Of a DNA stretch of 64,000 bases, positions 60,801 through 64,000 are shown one piece after another. The stretch spans positions 186,001 to 250,000 of the forward strand of contig NZ_JAFFJX010000004.1 in NCBI RefSeq assembly GCF_016924755.1, read 5' to 3'. The notes beneath the pieces are model-generated. The model did not search any database, had not been told where the DNA came from, and saw only the letters and a list, made by a program, of their open reading frames with translations. The translations under genes were made by a program, and so were the position numbers. This stretch comes from Longitalea arenae (GTDB lineage Bacteria; Bacteroidota; Bacteroidia; Chitinophagales; Chitinophagaceae). Each line of letters begins with the position of its first letter. Position 1 is the stretch's first letter.

Positions 60801-61143
60801 TCATGTACCCAACCACCACTACATCAGTAAGCGAAGTGGCTTCAGCGTCGAGTGATACATTCACCACCTGCTGGCCGTTGATAGCCACTTCTTTTGGCTG
60901 GGTGCCTATGTATGAAAATACGAGGGTATCATTCAATGAATTTACCCTGAGCTGAAACTGACCGTTGTTACCCGTAACAGCGGCCTTGTTCGTTCCTTTA
61001 ACTGTAACAGTTACATTTGAAAGCTTTTCGGCTGTGGAGGTGGTGGTAACGGTACCTGTAACAACGGGATTGGTTTGCCCGAAGCCCATCGCACTTATCA
61101 ATAACCAGCAACCAGTGAATAGCCAGGAGAGGATCTTTTTCAT
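57802..61143 (-). CDS. SusC/RagA-family TonB-linked transporter of the sialic-acid operon
   Basis: The 1113-residue outer-membrane receptor has a signal peptide (about 1-22), a carboxypeptidase-like N-terminal domain (VTGTVTTTSTAEKLSNVTVTVKGTN) and a plug with IQGKLAGVSVPIVNGQPGSG, ILIRGG, PLFVIDGVFRSSMNDVNPDDIESLQVMKDAASTAAYGARGANGVIVIKT. The barrel ends in FSLGATVRF. It is the first gene of the operon, with a near-perfect promoter and a palindromic site just upstream. It is divergent from the FadR-type regulator gene. Confidence 0.95.
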   Translation of the reverse strand: MKKILSWLFTGCWLLISAMGFGQTNPVVTGTVTTTSTAEKLSNVTVTVKGTNKAAVTGNNGQFQLRVNSLNDTLVFSYIGTQPKEVAINGQQVVNVSLDAEATSLTDVVVVGYMTQTRNKTAAAVSKLAAEEMVNTPNPNPVQAIQGKLAGVSVPIVNGQPGSGANNILIRGGTKLNAYGTGLGTREGDANSSVDNSSPLFVIDGVFRSSMNDVNPDDIESLQVMKDAASTAAYGARGANGVIVIKTRSGKFGAKPVVTFNYRRNWETQMRDYDYLSATEYLALARTTVKNTSDPLNKDNLLNQGGFSAGTKVFTQKGEYNNSINLTALYDNIVAVEGQEYVDNLLAKGWQVMDDPINPGTRLLYADNNYQDLLWNTGISDNYNASVTGGGENANYNVSLGYVDQAGILVGTNYKRYNVLGNFGFKVTKNFKLDAQVNYQNVIPNYVESYTNDLVRGTRITPLIRIFRDDGTPAFGEVQTTRNRFHTLKYDDVRVNTERIISRLAGDLTILKGLHFRPSVSYILDDKRNMLFRKSFPGLPQMPTNRQKYENTNNMRQLMVDQILQYDRSFGDHNLSVLAGFNYTREQRNIITVGSQRATNDYVYTIEEPTTAIVNGQTVTNVTDLKTTLVERRSASYFGQFSYDYDNKYLLSGSLRYDGFSYFAPGNKYATFPALSVGWNLHNEAFWRSKWINALKLRASWGTAGLNDLDLGDTYGSYLGTTYAQASGIVRDNLANPRLRWESTQTTDLAFDAAFLQNRITLTVDFYNKLTKDRIASKPLPLEGPFANITYNNGTLRNRGVEVELSATVLKYREFTWKTNFSFALNRTVIVDLPDNGRAKNRQNGGTVYDPGSKTEVEVGGFAEGERPYSLYAFKVEGIFSTDAEAAAWGKKDLMASPAGQALGKRAGDYIWADLNEDNVIDSRDMVFMGFRAPDKIGGMQNTFTYKNFTLRFAMDYALGHVISNGALARSLGQGRAFNEGAPAEALGDDIWKQPGDVGKKYARFSFADFDFGQRNYIRQVTAVGTNNSYGVDVSTMFEKGDFLAFREIYLGYELPRELVKKARIAGVNVFGSIYNIGYLTRYEGVNPETYSGFDAIGYPRPRQFSLGATVRF

Positions 61144-61176
61144 AAATGGCTTTGTCGTTAGTTTTGCAATACGTAG

Positions 61177-61191
61177 TTATGTTCTACATAA
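61177..61191. promoter_or_regulatory. Perfect palindrome at the predicted susC transcription start (candidate operator)
   Basis: TTATGT-TCT-ACATAA is a 15-bp site with 6-bp perfect arms. It lies 3 bp downstream of the -7 box, over the expected start point (about 61187). Its size and place suit repression by the divergently encoded FadR-type regulator. Confidence 0.6.
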
Positions 61192-61193
61192 TA

Positions 61194-61224
61194 CAAATAT
61201 AGAACTATCCTTATTTCTTCCAAA
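61194..61224 (-). promoter_or_regulatory. Promoter of the sialic-acid operon
   Basis: On the minus strand TTTG (complement of 61221-61224), exactly 19 bp, then TATATTTG (complement of 61194-61201) is a full consensus Bacteroidota promoter. The leader to the SusC ATG is about 45 nt. The rest of the 387-bp divergent region (61225-61530) shows only TACTTTTG at 61518-61525, a -7-like box very close to the regulator ATG. Confidence 0.8.
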
Positions 61225-61530
61225 TATTTTTGCCCGTGAATTTGGGCCTGATATTTTTGTAACCTGTTCCCCGCATTGCGCCGCTGCCTGGAAAAGTAAC
61301 TGGACTTCCTCTGCCATCACTGTATAGAATGCAGTTTTTCAATACTTTAAATAATTAAATACACAGGAATGCCGCTTTTTCGAACAAGGGCAGAAACCGC
61401 CATGAACGATCAGGGGACTACCGGTTCACGCAATCGATTGACTAACCCGCAGGGACCGTTCGGCGCCGCTAAATACCTAATTTCCATTAAGTCTTACATA
61501 TTGAACTAACTTTTTATTACTTTTGAGATT

Positions 61531-62226
61531 ATGAGTATTGACAAAGATCTTTTTAAGCTTAAGCCGATCGCCTATACCACGATGGCCGATCAGGTGGAGA
61601 ACCACCTGCGCGAGTACATCATAAAACGTTCCATTAAACCAGGAGACCCTATTCCCAAGGAAACTGAGATCGCACAGGCGCTGGGCGTAAGCCGGAATGT
61701 TGTGCGCGAAGCCCTCAGCCGCCTGCGGATGCTGGGAATGATCGAGTCGCGCAAGAAAAGAGGCATGATACTCACCCAACCAGATGTTATGAAAGGTTTG
61801 GAACTGATCATCCACCCTACCATTCTCGATGAAAATGTTCGAAAACAATTGTTCGAGCTGCGGCTCGTACTGGAAGTAGGCCTTGGTGATCTTTTATTCC
61901 GCCGGAAATCGGATGAGCATCTGAAGAAGCTCGATGCCATTGTAGAACGCGAGCACAAAGCCACCACACAAATTGAACGCATCCGCTGCGAAGTTGATTT
62001 TCACTCTACCTTATATGAAATGGCCGGTAATGACACCCTGAAGCGTTTCCAGGATATTCTAATGCCGGTTTTCGAATATGTAGTGGAATACGAATCCAAG
62101 CTGGATCATACTTCCGTAGGATCGGTAACCCATGCCGACCTGGTTAAAATATTATATAGCAACAATGCCGAAGCATATCCGAATGCAATGCGTAAACATT
62201 TGATGCCACACCTCGATCATTTATAG
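61531..62226 (+). CDS. FadR-subfamily GntR regulator (likely sialic-acid regulator)
   Basis: The 231-residue protein has an N-terminal GntR winged helix (about 15-85; MADQVENHLREYIIKRSIKPGDPIPKETEIAQALGVSRNVVREALSRLRMLGMIESRKKRG) and an all-helical FCD ligand domain (about 95-230). The FCD domain shows ELRLVLEVGLGDLLF, EVDFHSTLYEMAGN (Asp and His metal ligands) and HADLVKILYSNNAEAYPNAMRKHLMPHL. Metal-dependent FCD regulators such as NanR bind sugar acids. Its divergent position beside the susC promoter suggests that it represses the sialic-acid operon and is released by N-acetylneuraminate or a downstream metabolite. Confidence 0.9.
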   Translation: MSIDKDLFKLKPIAYTTMADQVENHLREYIIKRSIKPGDPIPKETEIAQALGVSRNVVREALSRLRMLGMIESRKKRGMILTQPDVMKGLELIIHPTILDENVRKQLFELRLVLEVGLGDLLFRRKSDEHLKKLDAIVEREHKATTQIERIRCEVDFHSTLYEMAGNDTLKRFQDILMPVFEYVVEYESKLDHTSVGSVTHADLVKILYSNNAEAYPNAMRKHLMPHLDHL

Positions 62227-62280
62227 GTTTTCAATACACTGTTGTTCCTGTGATTGAAGATCTGCGTTCATTTAAAAAGA

Positions 62281-62399
62281 GTTTATGGTTTTTGGTTTAC
62301 CGTTTATGGTTTCCTGCACATAAACGGCCTGATTATTGCCCATTGCTCCCCGCTAAGCAAGAGCAATTGCCTGTTGCTGATTGTCAATTGCCAGTTGTG
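62281..62399 (+). repeat. Two short period-7 arrays after the regulator gene
   Basis: GTTTATG-family units (five, 62281-62315) are followed after a gap by AATTGCC, TGTTGCT, GATTGTC, AATTGCC and AGTTGTG (62365-62399). They occupy most of the 276 bp between the regulator and the PepSY-like gene. A weak -7-like TAGAGTTG (62463-62470) follows. Confidence 0.7.
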
Positions 62400-62502
62400 C
62401 TCTTGGTTAACCCGCTGTTAATCGAACCATTTCGCCACAACCATCCTGCCTTTCTATCGTCATAGAGTTGCAAAAACAACATGAACGCTAAAAAACAGAA
62501 GT

Positions 62503-63090
62503 ATGAAACATGTAATTATTATCGGCAGTATGTTATTATTTACGGCTATATCGGCGTTTTCACAGGAGATCCTGACCTTGAATGATCCAATTTTTCCTGT
62601 ATCCCATAAATTACACAAAGAACAAAGGGAAGAGAACCGCGCCATCAAGAGAGAAAAAGCAGGCAGCACGCCCAGCTATAGCACCGAACAACATTTCTTC
62701 ACCGATTTTCCCAATGCCGCGCATGTACAATGGAAACGGATCGGTTATGAAGAAGCGGCTTTTACCCTGAACGGAAAGGACATGAAAGCTTTTTATGACT
62801 ATGATCATGCATTGATCGGCACCACAACCACCGCCGACTATACCGATCTTCCCGCTAATGCACAAAAGGAAATAGCCAAGCGCTACAGAAATTTTATACC
62901 ACAGTTTGTTATCCTGTTCGATGACAATGAATATAATGCCACCGATATGATGTTATATGGCAATGCCTTCGACGGCGCGGACAATTACTTTGTAGAACTT
63001 TCGAATAACGACAAGACGATCGTTGTGCAGGTTACCATGGAAGGATTAGTAACTTTCTTTAAGGACATTTCCTATAGTAATGTTAAATAA
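62503..63090 (+). CDS. Secreted PepSY-like protein, paralogue of the one at 9619
   Basis: The 195-residue protein has a signal peptide (MKHVIIIGSMLLFTAISAFS). A basic linker (HKEQREENRAIKREKAG) precedes the PepSY-like domain: FFTDFPNAAHVQWKRIGYEEAAFTLNGKDMKAFYDYDHALIGTTTTA, a helix DLPANAQKEIAKRYRNF, and strands DNYFVELSNNDKTIVVQVTMEGLVTFF. The order of elements matches the 9619 protein (damaging-free Asn/Asp-Ala-x-Trp start, aromatic strand, helix, two strands), although identity is low. It is followed by a long hairpin and a receiver-domain gene. Confidence 0.72.
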   Translation: MKHVIIIGSMLLFTAISAFSQEILTLNDPIFPVSHKLHKEQREENRAIKREKAGSTPSYSTEQHFFTDFPNAAHVQWKRIGYEEAAFTLNGKDMKAFYDYDHALIGTTTTADYTDLPANAQKEIAKRYRNFIPQFVILFDDNEYNATDMMLYGNAFDGADNYFVELSNNDKTIVVQVTMEGLVTFFKDISYSNVK

Positions 63091-63097
63091 CCACTGA

Positions 63098-63136
63098 TCG
63101 CTACAGGTTTCCGCATAAGGCGGCAACCTGTAGCGA
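63098..63136. terminator. Long hairpin between PepSY-like and receiver-domain genes
   Basis: A perfect 12-bp stem TCGCTACAGGTT (63098-63109) with AACCTGTAGCGA (63125-63136) is extended inside by CCG/CGG. It begins 8 bp after the stop codon. No T run follows on the plus strand. Confidence 0.65.
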
Positions 63137-63189
63137 AAATAATTGTTATGTAACACAATTATTGTAGCAAATTGTCATTAATACATTTT

Positions 63190-63690
63190 ATGAAGGGGGT
63201 TACTATATTACTGGCAGAAGATAATTTGGTGTTGGGCCTTTTTGTTAAACGGGTGTTACAGCAGGCCGGTTACCGGGTTTGGTTTTGTTCAAATACATCC
63301 GAAGCCTGGCAATATTATGCTGATAAAAACCCCGACCTGGTATTGCTGGATAATAATCAGTCGGTACAGACCAACCTCTTACTGGCCCATCGGATCAGGA
63401 AGGACAATAAATTGATACCAATACTTTTTCTGTCAGGCAAGACCTATGAGGAGGAAGTATATGAAAATATCTGGCCGCAGCAGCAGCCCGAACCTCATGG
63501 CCGGGAAGCCCTCAGCGAAGCAAAATTACTGGAGAACCTGAATAACATGCTGCCGGTAGCAGCGCCGCCTGCCGCGGTGGCGCCGGTATACGATGCAAAA
63601 GGAATGAAATGGTGCAGCCCCGAAGATATTCTGATCCTTACCAGTTTCTTTGAGGCTTCAGTGCATTTGAGAGAATATGTTCCTAATTAG
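63190..63690 (+). CDS. Single-domain response-regulator-like protein with a C-terminal extension
   Basis: I use the ATG at 63190 (MKGVTILLAEDN); the longer frame begins with TTG. The 166-residue protein has a receiver domain (about 1-115) with the acidic pair in LLAEDN, phosphoacceptor Asp in PDLVLLDNNQS and the Ser/Lys pair in LFLSGKTYEE. Then come a Pro/Ala-rich linker and a short C-terminal helix (PEDILILTSFFEASVHLREY). No output domain is seen. It probably works as a phosphorelay or protein-interaction receiver; the cognate kinase is not adjacent. Confidence 0.8.
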   Translation: MKGVTILLAEDNLVLGLFVKRVLQQAGYRVWFCSNTSEAWQYYADKNPDLVLLDNNQSVQTNLLLAHRIRKDNKLIPILFLSGKTYEEEVYENIWPQQQPEPHGREALSEAKLLENLNNMLPVAAPPAAVAPVYDAKGMKWCSPEDILILTSFFEASVHLREYVPN

Positions 63691-63765
63691 CTCAGGCTTT
63701 AAATAAAAATATGAGGCAGGGAATATAAGATCGCCTACCTCATAATCTACACTTCTTACATCGTG

Positions 63766-64000
63766 CTATTGGGTATTCATACTTGTGTTATTGGGTATTA
63801 ATACCGTTTGATGTGTTTCCACAAAATCCTTGAAACCTCTTATTTCGTCTTCGATGATCCTTTTGAACACCGGTGTAAATAACCGGGCCACCTGTTCGCC
63901 GGCTTTGCCCAAGGGCGCATGATAAGTAAGCACTACATCAACGGTAGTTCCTTGTCCGCCCAATGAGTCGCGGAAACCTACTTTACCTGCATTATCGATC
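63766..64000 (-). CDS. SRPBCC (polyketide cyclase/dehydrase-like) protein, C-terminal part
   Basis: An open frame enters from the right edge without a start codon and ends at 63766; 77 residues are visible. The segment VGFRDSLGGQGTTVDVVLTYHAPLG, then AGEQVARLFTPVFKRIIEDEIRGFKDFVET, is the typical last strand pair and long C-terminal helix of SRPBCC/cyclase-dehydrase proteins, which bind hydrophobic ligands. The N-terminal half is outside the window. The 75 bp before the receiver gene hold only a weak inverted repeat (ATGAGG/CCTCAT). Confidence 0.8.
   Translation of the reverse strand, partial: IDNAGKVGFRDSLGGQGTTVDVVLTYHAPLGKAGEQVARLFTPVFKRIIEDEIRGFKDFVETHQTVLIPNNTSMNTQ

Overview
The window looks like chromosomal DNA from a Bacteroidota bacterium, most likely a Chitinophagaceae member (Chitinophaga/Niastella-like). 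The evidence is two SusC/SusD pairs, many Bacteroidota-type secreted proteins and lipoproteins, promoters of the TTTG-N19-21-TAnnTTTG type, LytS/LytTR signalling, DUF3667 and DUF1206 proteins, and a one-piece tmRNA whose tag starts with glycine. Assignment below phylum level is inference. I see no prophage, transposase, CRISPR array, rRNA or tRNA.

Left part (1-12.9 kb). A small export locus on the minus strand carries a 51-codon double-glycine-leader peptide gene (3978-4133, too short for usual ORF lists), a hairpin, an HlyD-type adaptor and a C39-peptidase ABC exporter, closed by a terminator. It looks like a complete peptide-secretion cassette apart from the outer-membrane channel. Next come ThuA-like and endonuclease/exonuclease/phosphatase-like secreted proteins. 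A TPR-histidine kinase/LytTR regulator operon follows; its promoter shares a dyad-containing element with the promoter of the secreted PepSY-like gene just downstream. After these lie an AlkC/AlkD-type glycosylase, a HopJ-like protein and a GNAT-MarR pair.

Middle part (13-30 kb). A SusC/SusD pair ends in two terminators. It is followed by a lectin-like lipoprotein, a multi-PAS histidine kinase, an AI-2E-family permease, a GH123-GH20 hexosaminidase operon and several small enzymes.

Housekeeping part (30-49 kb). This holds tmRNA (ssrA), rseP, dxr, a GH3-family adenylating enzyme, rplU-rpmA, a 30-residue Lys/Ala peptide, pyruvate carboxylase, a PolX-PHP protein with a degraded polymerase site, a giant HAMP histidine kinase, mazG and a DUF3667 protein.

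Right part (50-62 kb). One minus-strand operon (susC, susD, DHDPS-family lyase, sialidase, N-acetylneuraminate lyase, Kelch/NanM-symporter fusion) faces a FadR-type regulator. It reads as a sialic-acid utilisation locus: the sialidase frees sialic acid, SusCD takes it across the outer membrane, the NanM-like domain converts anomers, the fused symporter imports it and NanA cleaves it. A perfect 15-bp palindrome sits at the predicted transcription start.

Scattered through the intergenic DNA are short tandem arrays with a strict 7-nt period (one with 8 nt). They belong to at least four sequence families that can follow one another in or nearly in the same register. The longest has 41 units (50031-50321). 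One lies in the predicted leader of tmRNA, and another is part of a roughly 100-bp tail duplication at the end of the PolX gene. With the peptide-export cassette, these arrays are the most unusual content of the window.
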